Source: Erythrobacter sp. NAP1
Lineage (GTDB): Bacteria > Pseudomonadota > Alphaproteobacteria > Sphingomonadales > Sphingomonadaceae
Assembly (NCBI RefSeq): GCF_000152865.1
Contig: NZ_CH672390.1
Location: 930,001 to 994,000, forward strand
Reading direction: 5' to 3'
DNA length: 64,000 nt
Positions 44,057 through 53,377 of this stretch are shown here, piece after piece. Each line of letters opens with the position of its first letter. Position 1 is the first letter of the stretch. A model generated the notes under the pieces. The model was given only the letters and a program-made list of their open reading frames with translations. It made no database searches and had not been told where the DNA came from. A program made the translations under genes and the position numbers.

Positions 44057-45492
44057 TGACCGCGATGCAGAATGTCTCGCTCGGTGCGCATTATGCCGTG
44101 CATCTGCCCGCGCCAGATGATTTCGCCTTCTGGCGAGAGCGTGCGCGTGGGCTGATTCAGTGCGATGTGCCGCCTGACCGGGTAAGCTGGGTCGAGCCGG
44201 GCGGAACTGGTGATCTCTTTGCGCTCGAAGGACCGGCACGCAGCGAGAAGCGTTTGCCGGTGCCCAGCTCCAACGCGCGGCCCGTGCGCGCGAGCAAACG
44301 CTTTCTCAAGCTTGCCCGCAACGCCGCGCTCCATTCCGATCCGCAGCGTTTCGGCCTCCTGTACCGAGTGCTGTGGCGTCTCCAGTCGAACCCGCGTGCG
44401 ATGGAAGACAGCGCCGATCCCGACGTGCGCCGGATCGAGGAACTCGACAAGGAGGTGCGCCGCGACAGCCACAAGATGCACGCCTTCGTGCGCTTTCGCG
44501 AAGTGGGAGACGACCACTACGTCGCGTGGTTCGAGCCCGATCATCACATCGTGCGCGCCAATGCCGGATTTTTCATGCGCCGCTTTGCCAACATGCAGTG
44601 GTCGATCCTGACCCCGCGCGGCTGCATTCACTGGGATGGTGAGACGATGCGCGAAAGCGGCCCCGCGCGCCGCGAAGACGCTCCACAAGGCGACCCGACC
44701 GAGGAGCTGTGGAAGTCCTATTACGCCTCAATCTTCAATCCGGCGCGTTTGAAGGTCGGGGCGATGCTCTCCGAGATGCCCAAGAAGTATTGGAAGAACA
44801 TGCCAGAGGCCGAGCTGATCCCCGATCTGATCGCAGGGGCACAGGCGCGCGAGGCGGGCATGGTCGCCGCGGGCGAGCGCGAGGTAAAGACGATTCCCGA
44901 AAGCCTCGCCGCTGTCGAACAGGGCATTGCCGCCTGCCGCGATTGCCCGATCGCCGATTGCGGCACGCGTGCAATAATGGGAGAGGGGGCTGCTGATGCG
45001 CCCTTGATGATCGTAGGTGAACAACCTGGCGATCAGGAAGACCAACAGGGAAGACCTTTTGTCGGGCCTGCCGGGCAGTTGCTCGACCAGTGCCTCGACC
45101 ACGCCGGGATCGATCGCAGCACGGCCTACGTCACCAATGCGGTCAAGCACTTCAAGTTCAAGTGGAAGGGCAAACGCCGCATCCACCAGACCCCGACCGC
45201 AAAGGAGGTCGATACGTGCCGTTGGTGGCTTGAGGCCGAACGCAGCCTCGTCAAACCGCGCGTGGTCCTCGCTCTAGGGGCAAGCGCAGCGCGCGGGCTC
45301 CTAGGCCGCACGGTGAGCGTCGGCAAGGAACGCGGTCGCCCGATCCCACTGGAGGATGGCAGCGAATTGTGGGTCACGGTCCACCCCTCCTACCTGTTGC
45401 GGCTAGAGGGAGAGGCTTGCGATGAGCAAGGACAGCTGTTTGCACGCGATCTCGCAGCGGTGCGCGCGCGGCTAGCCGAGCTGACGGAATAG
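44056..45492 (+). CDS. udgX: UdgX uracil-DNA glycosylase-like protein fused to DUF4130
   Basis: 478 aa. N-terminal ~240 residues are a DUF4130 domain (TIGR03915-like; FGLLYRVLWRLQSNPRAMED, DDHYVAWFEPDHHIVRANAG). C-terminal UdgX part: GEQPGDQEDQQGRPFVGPAG, the KRRIH loop (373-377) with His377 the predicted covalent uracil-DNA attachment residue, and HPSYLLRL. Cys in AACRDCPIADCG and DTCRWW fit a [4Fe-4S] site. UdgX proteins bind uracil-DNA covalently. dnaE2 follows 12 bases later. Confidence 0.9.
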   Translation: MTAMQNVSLGAHYAVHLPAPDDFAFWRERARGLIQCDVPPDRVSWVEPGGTGDLFALEGPARSEKRLPVPSSNARPVRASKRFLKLARNAALHSDPQRFGLLYRVLWRLQSNPRAMEDSADPDVRRIEELDKEVRRDSHKMHAFVRFREVGDDHYVAWFEPDHHIVRANAGFFMRRFANMQWSILTPRGCIHWDGETMRESGPARREDAPQGDPTEELWKSYYASIFNPARLKVGAMLSEMPKKYWKNMPEAELIPDLIAGAQAREAGMVAAGEREVKTIPESLAAVEQGIAACRDCPIADCGTRAIMGEGAADAPLMIVGEQPGDQEDQQGRPFVGPAGQLLDQCLDHAGIDRSTAYVTNAVKHFKFKWKGKRRIHQTPTAKEVDTCRWWLEAERSLVKPRVVLALGASAARGLLGRTVSVGKERGRPIPLEDGSELWVTVHPSYLLRLEGEACDEQGQLFARDLAAVRARLAELTE

Positions 45493-45504
45493 GGTTGTGA
45501 GCCG

Positions 45505-48500
45505 ATGCCCGACGCCCCGCTTACCCCTGACAAACGCACGCTGGAGATCGACCCTGACCTGATCGATCGTCCTGAACGCGCGCCCTTCGTCGAGCTCGGC
45601 CTGGTCAGCTGTTTCAGCTTCCTTCGCGGTGCTTCGGACGCGGTCGACCTTGCGATGACGGCGCGCAGCCTTGGTTACGACGCGATCGGGATTGCCGATG
45701 CGAACTCGTTTGCGGGCGTGGTGCGCATCCACACCGAGGCGACAACGCTCAAACTGCGGCCCGTGATCGGCTGCCGGATCGAAACGGTCGAGGGGATCGC
45801 CTTCCTCGCCTATCCAAAGGACCGCGCCGCTTATGGTCGTCTCTCACGGCTTATCAGCGCTGGCCGGATGCAGACCTTGTCGGGCGAATGGCAGGAAAAG
45901 GGCGTGTGCCAGATCGACCTCGCAATGCTGGCAGAGCATGGTGAGGGCATACAACTGATCCTGTTGCCGCCCGAAGACCTTGAGACCGAATTCGCAATCC
46001 TGGTGCCGAGCAACGTCGTGCCGCTGCGTCCGCAAGGTGACGAGGCAGAGGCGATCGAGGTCGTTGCCTCATTCGGCGAGATCCTCCCCCATCTGACGCG
46101 CCAGCTTCCCTCGCTGGGCCATATCGCCGCCTCGTATCTCTATCGCGGCGACGACACCGCGAGGATCGACCGGCTCGATGCGCTGGCCCATGAAAACGGC
46201 CTGACGTTGCTTGCGACGAACGATGTTCACTATCACGCGCCCGAGCGCCGTCCGTTGCAGGACGTGATGACCGCGATTGCGAACAAGACCACGGTCGCGC
46301 AGGCCGGGCACCTGCTTCACGCCAATGCCGAGCGGCACCTGAAATCCCCGCAGGAAATGCAGCACCTGTTCGCCCGCTGGCCGCACGCGATCCACGCTGC
46401 CCGCGAGGTTGCCGACAATTGCGATTTCAGCCTCGAGGAACTGCGCTACGAATACCCCGAAGAGATCTATCCCGATGGCATGTCCCCGCAGGAATATCTC
46501 GAGATCGAGACATGGGCGGGGGCAGAGCGACGCTATCCACATGGCGTTCCTGACAGCGTGGAGCAGACGCTCGAACGCGAACTTGCGCTGATCGCGAGGC
46601 TCGACCTTGCGCGCTACTTTCTCACCATCAAGGATATCGTCGATTTCGCCCGCAGCGTTGAGCCGCCGATCTTGTGTCAGGGGCGCGGGTCGGCGGCCAA
46701 TTCTGCCGTGTGTTATTGCCTCGAAATCACATCGGTCGATCCGGCCAAACACCAACTGCTATTCGATCGCTTTATCTCCGAAGAGCGCAAGGAGCCGCCC
46801 GATATCGACGTCGATTTCGAGCATGAGCGGCGCGAGGAGGTGATCCAATACATCTACAAAAAGTATGGCCGCGAGCGTGCCGGGCTCACCGCGACCGTCA
46901 TCCACTATCGTCCACGTATGGCGATCCGCGAAGTGGGCAAGGCGATGGGCCTATCCGAAGACGTGACTGCGAGCCTGGCCAAGACCGTTTGGGGTGGGTG
47001 GGGCCGCGAGATCAGCGAAAAGCACGCCGCCGAAACCGGCATGGACATCACCGACCCGCACCTTCGCCGCGTCCTCAAGCTGACCGAGCAGATGATCGGG
47101 ATGCCGCGCCATCTCTCGCAGCATGTCGGCGGTTTCATCCTGACCGAGGGCGCGCTCACCGAAACGGTTCCGATCGGCAATGGAGCGATGCCGGAACGCA
47201 GTTTCATCGAGTGGGACAAGGACGATATCGAGGCGCTCGGTATCCTCAAGGTCGATGTGCTGGCGCTTGGTATGCTGACCTGCATCAAGAAATGTCTCGA
47301 CCTGCTCGAAGCGCATCACGGTCGCGCACTCACGCTTGCGACGGTCCCGCGCGAAGACCCTGAGACCTACGCGATGCTGCGCAAGGGAGATTCGCTCGGC
47401 GTGTTCCAGGTCGAAAGCCGCGCGCAGATGAACATGCTCCCGCGCCTGCGTCCACGTGAATTCTACGACCTCGTCATTCAGGTCGCGATTGTCAGGCCCG
47501 GGCCGATTCAAGGCGACATGGTGCACCCTTACTTGAAGCGCCGCCGTGGGGCAGAGCCGGTGCAGATCCCCGCGCCATCGCCGCAGCATGGTCCGCCTGA
47601 CGAGCTTTCAAGTATCCTTGAGCGCACGCTAGGTGTGCCAATCTTTCAGGAACAGGCGATGAAGATTGCTCTCGATGCGGCAAAGTTCTCGTCGCTTGAG
47701 GCCAATCGCTTGCGCAAGGCGATGGCGACCTTCCGATCGCGCGGGATGGTGGATGAGCTTCAGGACATGATGGTCGGGCGCATGGTGACGCGCGGCTATG
47801 ATCCCGACTTTGCCGAGCGGTGTTTCAATCAGATCAGAGGCTTTGGCGAGTATGGTTTTCCCGAAAGCCATGCCGCTTCGTTCGCGCATCTGGTCTACGT
47901 GTCGAGCTGGCTCAAATGCCATTTCCCGGCGGCCTTTGCGGCTGCCTTGCTCAATTCCCAGCCCATGGGCTTTTACGCGCCGGCGCAGATCGTGCGCGAT
48001 GCGCGCGAGCATGGGGTTGAGGTGCTGCCGCCCGATGTGAACGCATCGCAATGGGACTGCACTCTGGAAGAGATCGGCGAGGCTGGTGACGGCGAGACGG
48101 GGCGCCTCGACAAGCATATCGCGATGCGCATGGGCCTTCGCCAGATCGATGGATTGCCCGAGCATATCGCTGCGCAACTGATTGCTGCGCGCGAGGAGGG
48201 CGGGGGTTACCGCGATGTTGCAGAGCTGCGTGAGCGGGGCGGGCTTGGTCCGGCGCATATCGAGCGGCTCGCAAGCGCCGACGCCTTCACATCGCTGGGC
48301 CTTTCGCGCAGGCAAGCCTTATGGGATGCGCGCAGCCTGATCGCTGGGCCAGACCTGCCGCTATTCCGCGCGGCGGCGGAGCGGGACGAGGGGGCAGAGC
48401 GCGCCCGGACTCAGCTACCCGCCATGCCGCTGTCCGAAGAGGTGGTTGCCGATTATCAGACAACCCGCCTCAGCCTCAAAGCGCACCCTATGTCCTTCCT

Positions 48501-49080
48501 GCGCGCAGGGTTGGCGGAGCGTGGCTTTGTGCGTGCCTGCGACCTCAGGAACCGCAAGTTCCGCTCCATGGTCAAGGTCGCAGGTGTGGTGCTGATCCGT
48601 CAGAGGCCGGGGAGCGCGAAGGGTGTTTGCTTTATCACGCTTGAGGACGAGACAGGCGTGATCAACCTCGTCGTATGGCCCGATCTCAAGGAGAAACAGC
48701 GCCGCGTCGTGATGGGAGCGCGACTGATGGAGGTGCGGGGCCGCGTCGAATATGATGACGAGGTGATCCACGTCATTGCTCACCATATGGATGATGCGAC
48801 GGATCAGCTCTATTCGCTCTCGGACGACATGCTCAACGCACCGGTCGCGCGTGCGGATCACGTCCATTCCCCGCTTCCAAGCCAAGTCGGTGGCAAGCGG
48901 GTGATGAATCCGAGGGATGACTTGATCGACAGCGACGCCGAGGCGATCCGTCCGCGCGATCTGATCGATGAACTGCCCGATGCCAATGGCGCTCCACGGC
49001 GAGGACGCCGCAAAATGCCCAATACGCGTGTGCATCCGAGGAATGTGAGGATACTTCCGAACTCTCGCGACTTTCATTGA
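45505..49080 (+). CDS. dnaE2: Error-prone DNA polymerase DnaE2 (ImuC)
   Basis: 1191 aa, longer than the usual ~1050-1080. PHP domain at the N-terminus (VSCFSFLRGASDAVDLAMTA; AIGIADANSFAGV). Polymerase palm with PPDIDVDFEHERREEV and KVDVLALGMLTCIKK, the C-family metal Asp residues. C-terminal OB fold (MVKVAGVVLIRQRPGSAKG, FITLEDETGVINLVVW). Translesion polymerase partner of ImuA and ImuB. It probably shares the SOS promoter of the radical SAM gene. Confidence 0.93.
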   Translation: MPDAPLTPDKRTLEIDPDLIDRPERAPFVELGLVSCFSFLRGASDAVDLAMTARSLGYDAIGIADANSFAGVVRIHTEATTLKLRPVIGCRIETVEGIAFLAYPKDRAAYGRLSRLISAGRMQTLSGEWQEKGVCQIDLAMLAEHGEGIQLILLPPEDLETEFAILVPSNVVPLRPQGDEAEAIEVVASFGEILPHLTRQLPSLGHIAASYLYRGDDTARIDRLDALAHENGLTLLATNDVHYHAPERRPLQDVMTAIANKTTVAQAGHLLHANAERHLKSPQEMQHLFARWPHAIHAAREVADNCDFSLEELRYEYPEEIYPDGMSPQEYLEIETWAGAERRYPHGVPDSVEQTLERELALIARLDLARYFLTIKDIVDFARSVEPPILCQGRGSAANSAVCYCLEITSVDPAKHQLLFDRFISEERKEPPDIDVDFEHERREEVIQYIYKKYGRERAGLTATVIHYRPRMAIREVGKAMGLSEDVTASLAKTVWGGWGREISEKHAAETGMDITDPHLRRVLKLTEQMIGMPRHLSQHVGGFILTEGALTETVPIGNGAMPERSFIEWDKDDIEALGILKVDVLALGMLTCIKKCLDLLEAHHGRALTLATVPREDPETYAMLRKGDSLGVFQVESRAQMNMLPRLRPREFYDLVIQVAIVRPGPIQGDMVHPYLKRRRGAEPVQIPAPSPQHGPPDELSSILERTLGVPIFQEQAMKIALDAAKFSSLEANRLRKAMATFRSRGMVDELQDMMVGRMVTRGYDPDFAERCFNQIRGFGEYGFPESHAASFAHLVYVSSWLKCHFPAAFAAALLNSQPMGFYAPAQIVRDAREHGVEVLPPDVNASQWDCTLEEIGEAGDGETGRLDKHIAMRMGLRQIDGLPEHIAAQLIAAREEGGGYRDVAELRERGGLGPAHIERLASADAFTSLGLSRRQALWDARSLIAGPDLPLFRAAAERDEGAERARTQLPAMPLSEEVVADYQTTRLSLKAHPMSFLRAGLAERGFVRACDLRNRKFRSMVKVAGVVLIRQRPGSAKGVCFITLEDETGVINLVVWPDLKEKQRRVVMGARLMEVRGRVEYDDEVIHVIAHHMDDATDQLYSLSDDMLNAPVARADHVHSPLPSQVGGKRVMNPRDDLIDSDAEAIRPRDLIDELPDANGAPRRGRRKMPNTRVHPRNVRILPNSRDFH

Positions 49081-49082
49081 TA

Positions 49083-49823
49083 ATGGCCAAAAAACCCAAG
49101 CCTTTTCGCATCTCCCGCAAGGTCGGAAAATTCCACGCTGAGCGCAGACTTCTGTTGCTCGCGATGCTGGGTATCCTTGCCTATTCCGGATACATCTGGG
49201 TTGAAGCTCACCCCGAGCATAATCCTTCGGCCCCGCTTGATCTGAGGCATCCGGTCGGAATGGCGACCGCTACGAAGCTGGTCGCGCTGAAGGACGACGT
49301 GCCGGAATGCCGCGCCGTCATTGATCGCAGCGAGGTCGGATATGCCGTACTTGATCCAACCGGCGAGGGACCATGCGCGCGGCCTGACCGAACACGGCTC
49401 ACCGACTACCCATTCGCGCCAAACTCGCCGCCGATGACGTGCCCGGTTGCAGCAGCGATGGAGTTGTGGCGAACCAAGACCGTTGAGCCTGCCGCGCTCG
49501 ATATCTTCGCCAGCGAAATTGCGCGGATCGAGCACCTAGGCGTCTATTCCTGTCGGCGGCTCTACGGCCGAAGCGAAGGCGCGTGGAGCGAGCATGCGAC
49601 CGGCAACGCGATCGACATTTCGGCATTCGTGCTCGAGGATGGGCGCCGGATCAGTCTGATCAGCGATTGGAACGGCGACGCTGACGAGGCGAGATTCTTG
49701 AGACAGGTGCGCGACGGAGCGTGCGGCGTGTTCGCCACCGTCCTGTCACCTGACTATAACGAGGCACACGCCGACCACTTCCATTTCGATCAGGATGGTC
49801 GGTGGACTGGTGTTTGCCGCTAA
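49083..49823 (+). CDS. Extensin-like family protein
   Basis: 246 aa. N-terminal membrane anchor (RLLLLAMLGILAYSGYIWV), then the extensin-like C-terminal domain: CRAVIDRSEVGYAVLDP, MTCPVAAAMELW, and ARIEHLGVYSCRRLYGRSEGAWSEHATGNAIDISAFVL with the His/Asp-rich C-terminal HADHFHFD. Such proteins face the periplasm, and the HxTGNAxD...H pattern resembles D-Ala-D-Ala peptidases. ATG 49083 is used (an in-frame TTG/ATA precedes it). Two bases after dnaE2. Confidence 0.82.
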   Translation: MAKKPKPFRISRKVGKFHAERRLLLLAMLGILAYSGYIWVEAHPEHNPSAPLDLRHPVGMATATKLVALKDDVPECRAVIDRSEVGYAVLDPTGEGPCARPDRTRLTDYPFAPNSPPMTCPVAAAMELWRTKTVEPAALDIFASEIARIEHLGVYSCRRLYGRSEGAWSEHATGNAIDISAFVLEDGRRISLISDWNGDADEARFLRQVRDGACGVFATVLSPDYNEAHADHFHFDQDGRWTGVCR

Positions 49824-50509
49824 GCCGCTTCGAGAGCGTAACCTGCTGATCGAACCGTGCGGATCGGGTCTTTTGCGCCTTCAAGTCCGATGGCCTTGCG
49901 CAGGCGCCGGATATGCACGTCGACCGTGCGAAGCTCGATATCCGAGCCCGTGCCCCACACTCCATCGAGCAACTGTCCGCGGCTGAAAACGCGGCCCGGG
50001 CTTTCCATGAAGAACTTGAGAAGGCGGTACTCGGTCGGGCCCAGCTGCAGGGCGCGGCCGCGACGCTGAACCTTGTGAGCGACCGGATCGAGCTTGATAT
50101 CGCCCACTTCGATCGTCTCGCCAGCAAGAGCGGGGCGAATACGGCGCATGACAGCGGCGACACGGGCGAGAAGCTCGCGCGGACTGAAAGGTTTGGTGAG
50201 ATAGTCGTCCGCGCCGGTCTCAAGACCGCGAACGCGATCGTCTTCTGCTTCGCGCGCGGTCAGCATAATGATGGGAACGTGCGCGGTTTCCTTGTCCCGG
50301 CGCAGCCTGCGACAAACCTCGATGCCGCTCGTGCCTTCGATCATCCAGTCCAGAATGATCAGATCGGGCACGTCTTCACTCGCAAGAACCATGGCCTCAT
50401 CGCCATCGCCAGTGCAGCGAACATTATAGCCTTCGTTCTGGAAGCGATACTCGAGCAGTTCCGAAAGAGCCGGATCGTCTTCGACGAGAAGCAGCTTGGC
50501 AGCGGACAT
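49820..50509 (-). CDS. phoB: Phosphate regulon response regulator PhoB
   Basis: 229 aa OmpR/PhoB type. Receiver: LLLVEDDPALSELLEYRF, phosphoacceptor Asp54 in LIILDWMIEG, and Lys in DYLTKPFSPRELLARV. C-terminal winged helix ends RTVRSAGYALEAA. ATG 50509 is chosen over a TTG three bases upstream. It converges on the extensin gene with a four-base stop overlap. It lies 146 bp after phoU. Confidence 0.93.
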   Translation of the reverse strand: MSAAKLLLVEDDPALSELLEYRFQNEGYNVRCTGDGDEAMVLASEDVPDLIILDWMIEGTSGIEVCRRLRRDKETAHVPIIMLTAREAEDDRVRGLETGADDYLTKPFSPRELLARVAAVMRRIRPALAGETIEVGDIKLDPVAHKVQRRGRALQLGPTEYRLLKFFMESPGRVFSRGQLLDGVWGTGSDIELRTVDVHIRRLRKAIGLEGAKDPIRTVRSAGYALEAA

Positions 50510-50655
50510 CAAATGTCTCCCACGCGAGGCCCGGATTCACACAAGGGCAATCGCAATCCACATGTTTCACTTTGGCTACAGTTTGATGAATCTCACGGCG
50601 CCAACTTTTCCACAAGCGGCGAAAGCGACATTCACCTGCAGTGCACCCGTGACGC

Positions 50656-51324
50656 CTAGCGGTCGTCTTCCGGGGGATATGAGCCGGTCGCAGCGAAGTG
50701 AACCATCTCAGCCACGTTGGTCGCGTGGTCACCGATCCGTTCAAGATTTCGAGCCACGAACAACAGCTGTGCAGCGCTAGAAATGGTAGCAGGGTTCTCG
50801 ACCATGTGACTCACAAGGTTGCGAAAAATGCTGTTGTAGAATGCATCGACCTTAGCGTCAGTGCTGATGACCTCGCGCGCGAGGCCGGGGTCGCGTGCGG
50901 CATATGCGGTCAGCACATCGTGCACCATTTCACCGGCAAGTTCTCCCATCGCAGGCAGAAGGGTGAGCGGTTCGAAACGCTCTCGCCCCTCGATCATGCT
51001 GACGCGTTTCGCAATGTTCTTCGAATAATCACCGATGCGTTCAACGACGCCGGCGATCTTCAAGGCAGCGATAACTTCGCGCAGGTCGTCGGCCATAGGT
51101 GCGCGCAGGGCGATAATCCGCACAGCAAGCTTGTCGACCTCGGTCTCAAGCGCGTCGATCTTCTTGTCGCGCGCAACCACGCGATCACCGAGCTCTTCGT
51201 CGCCTCGAACCATCGCCTCCAGCGCTTCCTGGATAGCAACTTCCGCAAGACCGCCCATCTCCGCGATCAGACCGCGAAGCCGGGTGATGTCTTCATCAAA
51301 TGCCTTGACCGTATGGTCTGCCAT
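50656..51324 (-). CDS. phoU: Phosphate transport regulator PhoU
   Basis: 222 aa, two three-helix bundles, with VKAFDEDITRLRGLIAEMGG and ERIGDYSKNIAKRVSMIE; second repeat NLERIGDHATNVAEMVHF. PhoU mutes PhoR signalling when phosphate is plentiful. It overlaps the PstB stop by one base (TAATG). Confidence 0.93.
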   Translation of the reverse strand: MADHTVKAFDEDITRLRGLIAEMGGLAEVAIQEALEAMVRGDEELGDRVVARDKKIDALETEVDKLAVRIIALRAPMADDLREVIAALKIAGVVERIGDYSKNIAKRVSMIEGRERFEPLTLLPAMGELAGEMVHDVLTAYAARDPGLAREVISTDAKVDAFYNSIFRNLVSHMVENPATISSAAQLLFVARNLERIGDHATNVAEMVHFAATGSYPPEDDR

Positions 51325-52115
51325 TAGCCGTAGCGCCCTGTAATGTAGTCCTTGGTCCGCTCTTCAATCGGGTTGGTGAAGATGTCCGAGGTAGGGCCGT
51401 ATTCGACCATCTTCCCAAGGTGGAAAAAGGCGGTGCGTTGTGAAACGCGCGCAGCTTGTTGCATCGAGTGCGTCACGATTACGATAGCATAACGCCCGGA
51501 AAGCTCATCGATCAACTCTTCAATCTTGGCAGTCGCAATCGGGTCGAGCGCGGATGCTGGTTCGTCCATCAGGATTACTTCAGGATCGACGGCGATTGCG
51601 CGAGCGATACAAAGGCGTTGTTGCTGGCCTCCCGAGAGAGCGGTACCGGAGTCTTCCAGACGGTCTTTCACCTCGTCCCATAGGCCAGCACGAGTGAGCG
51701 ATCGTTCCACGATCACATCGAGATCGGCCTTCTTTTCCCCGAGGCCATGGATCTTCGGCCCGTATGCAATGTTCTCGTAGATCGACTTGGGGAAGGGGTT
51801 TGGCTTCTGGAACACCATTCCCACGCGAGCACGCAGTTGCACGACGTCCATCGCGTCGGAATGGATGTCTTCGCCTTCCAATTCGATGAGGCCTTCAACA
51901 CGGGCAACAGGAATGGTGTCATTCATACGGTTGAAGCACCGCAGGAAGGTCGATTTTCCGCAGCCGGAAGGACCGATAAAGGCGGTCACATAGTCGGGCG
52001 AGATGTCGATCGACACCTCGTCGATGGCCTTCTTCGCCCCATAGTAGACCGAGACATCGCGCGCGATCATCTTCGCGCCTTTGTCTTGCTGGATGCTTTC
52101 GTGGACTAGGGTCAC
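51324..52115 (-). CDS. pstB: Phosphate ABC transporter ATPase PstB
   Basis: 263 aa. Walker [10 protein letters not shown] (~48-56), signature LSGGQQQR, Walker [15 protein letters not shown] chose GTG 52115, which overlaps the pstA stop (GTGA); an ATG 126 bases upstream lies inside pstA and has no support. Import of inorganic phosphate at the inner membrane. Confidence 0.93.
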   Translation of the reverse strand: MTLVHESIQQDKGAKMIARDVSVYYGAKKAIDEVSIDISPDYVTAFIGPSGCGKSTFLRCFNRMNDTIPVARVEGLIELEGEDIHSDAMDVVQLRARVGMVFQKPNPFPKSIYENIAYGPKIHGLGEKKADLDVIVERSLTRAGLWDEVKDRLEDSGTALSGGQQQRLCIARAIAVDPEVILMDEPASALDPIATAKIEELIDELSGRYAIVIVTHSMQQAARVSQRTAFFHLGKMVEYGPTSDIFTNPIEERTKDYITGRYG

Positions 52116-53377
52116 CAGGTTTTCTCGAACTTGTTGCGCAGGTAAATGGCGAGGCCGTTCATCAGAAGGAGGAACAGCAGGAGGACTATGATCGCAGCGC
52201 TGGTGCGCTCGACAAAACCGCGGTCGATTTCGTCCGACCAAAGGAAAATTTGCATCGGCAGAACCGTGGCAGGCGCGGTAAAGCCATCAGGAGGTGTCGC
52301 GACGAATGCTCGCATGCCGATCAACAGCAGCGGTGCGGTTTCTCCCAGCGCGCGGGCCATGCCGATAATCGTTCCCGTCAGCATGCCGGGAAGGGCGAGC
52401 GGAAGGACGTGATGGAACACGACCTGCACTGGTGAGGCACCAACAGCGAGGGCTCCGTCACGGATCGACGGGGGAACCGACTTGATTGCATTGCGTCCCG
52501 ATATGACGATCACAGGCATCGTCATCAGTGCGAGTGTCATGCCCCCGATGACGGGTGCAGAGCGCAGGTTCGGGAACAGCGTCAGAAATACTGCAAGGCC
52601 AAGAAGACCGAAGATGATCGATGGGACCGCAGCGAGATTGTTGATCGAAACCTCGATCAGATCGGTCCAACGATTCTTCGGCGCATATTCCTCAAGATAC
52701 AGTGCAGCGAGAACGCCGATAGGGAAGGCAAGAAGGAAGGTGACGATCATCGTGAGGATCGAGCCCTTCAATGCGCCCCAAATTCCGACCTGCTGAGGGC
52801 TGGTTGCGTCAGAGCGGGCAAGGAAACCCCAGTCCCAATTCTCGGCCAGTTTGCCCTCGTTTGCGAGCTGCTCTGCGAGAGCCTGCATCTCTGCAGAGCC
52901 TTCGCCGGCAAGGCCAGCTGCAAGGTCGGATGATGCGGCCAGTTGGAAAGTCTCGGTGCGTTCGATCAGCGAGGGATCTTCTTTCAATGCATCGGCGACG
53001 TCGCGCCACGCATCCCGGCTGACCTGCTCAGCGCCGGCTTCGCCAAGCGATTGCTCGGCATAGAACTCCACGATGTCCGGCAGACCCTGCATCTCGAGAA
53101 CTTGCGTCGAACTCGGCGCTGTCAATGAGACTTCGTCCCCGGTCACGCCGCTTTCCGGCATGTTTATCTCGACAGCAAGCTCGGCGCGCTGAAACCCGCC
53201 GATGCCGTTGGCAAGCATGTTGCCAAGAAGGAAAATCAGCACCGCGATCGAAAAGACGATCGCGCCAAGGCCAAGTGCACGGAAGCGGCGCTCAGCGCGG
53301 TATCGCTGGTTCAGGCGTTTTGCGAAGGCTTCGGTGCGGGTCGGGCCGCCAGCCATATTGGCGCTCTGATTATTCAT
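52112..53377 (-). CDS. pstA: Phosphate ABC transporter permease PstA
   Basis: 421 aa, longer than the ~290 aa E. coli form. A cytoplasmic N-terminus and first membrane segment ([22 protein letters not shown]) precede a large periplasmic insertion (~60-180, Glu/Ala-rich, DUF3333-like). The permease domain fills the C-terminal half and carries [23 protein letters not shown] (EAA loop). ATG 53377 lies inside the pstC stop region (overlap of 8 bp). Confidence 0.9.
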   Translation of the reverse strand: MNNQSANMAGGPTRTEAFAKRLNQRYRAERRFRALGLGAIVFSIAVLIFLLGNMLANGIGGFQRAELAVEINMPESGVTGDEVSLTAPSSTQVLEMQGLPDIVEFYAEQSLGEAGAEQVSRDAWRDVADALKEDPSLIERTETFQLAASSDLAAGLAGEGSAEMQALAEQLANEGKLAENWDWGFLARSDATSPQQVGIWGALKGSILTMIVTFLLAFPIGVLAALYLEEYAPKNRWTDLIEVSINNLAAVPSIIFGLLGLAVFLTLFPNLRSAPVIGGMTLALMTMPVIVISGRNAIKSVPPSIRDGALAVGASPVQVVFHHVLPLALPGMLTGTIIGMARALGETAPLLLIGMRAFVATPPDGFTAPATVLPMQIFLWSDEIDRGFVERTSAAIIVLLLFLLLMNGLAIYLRNKFEKTW

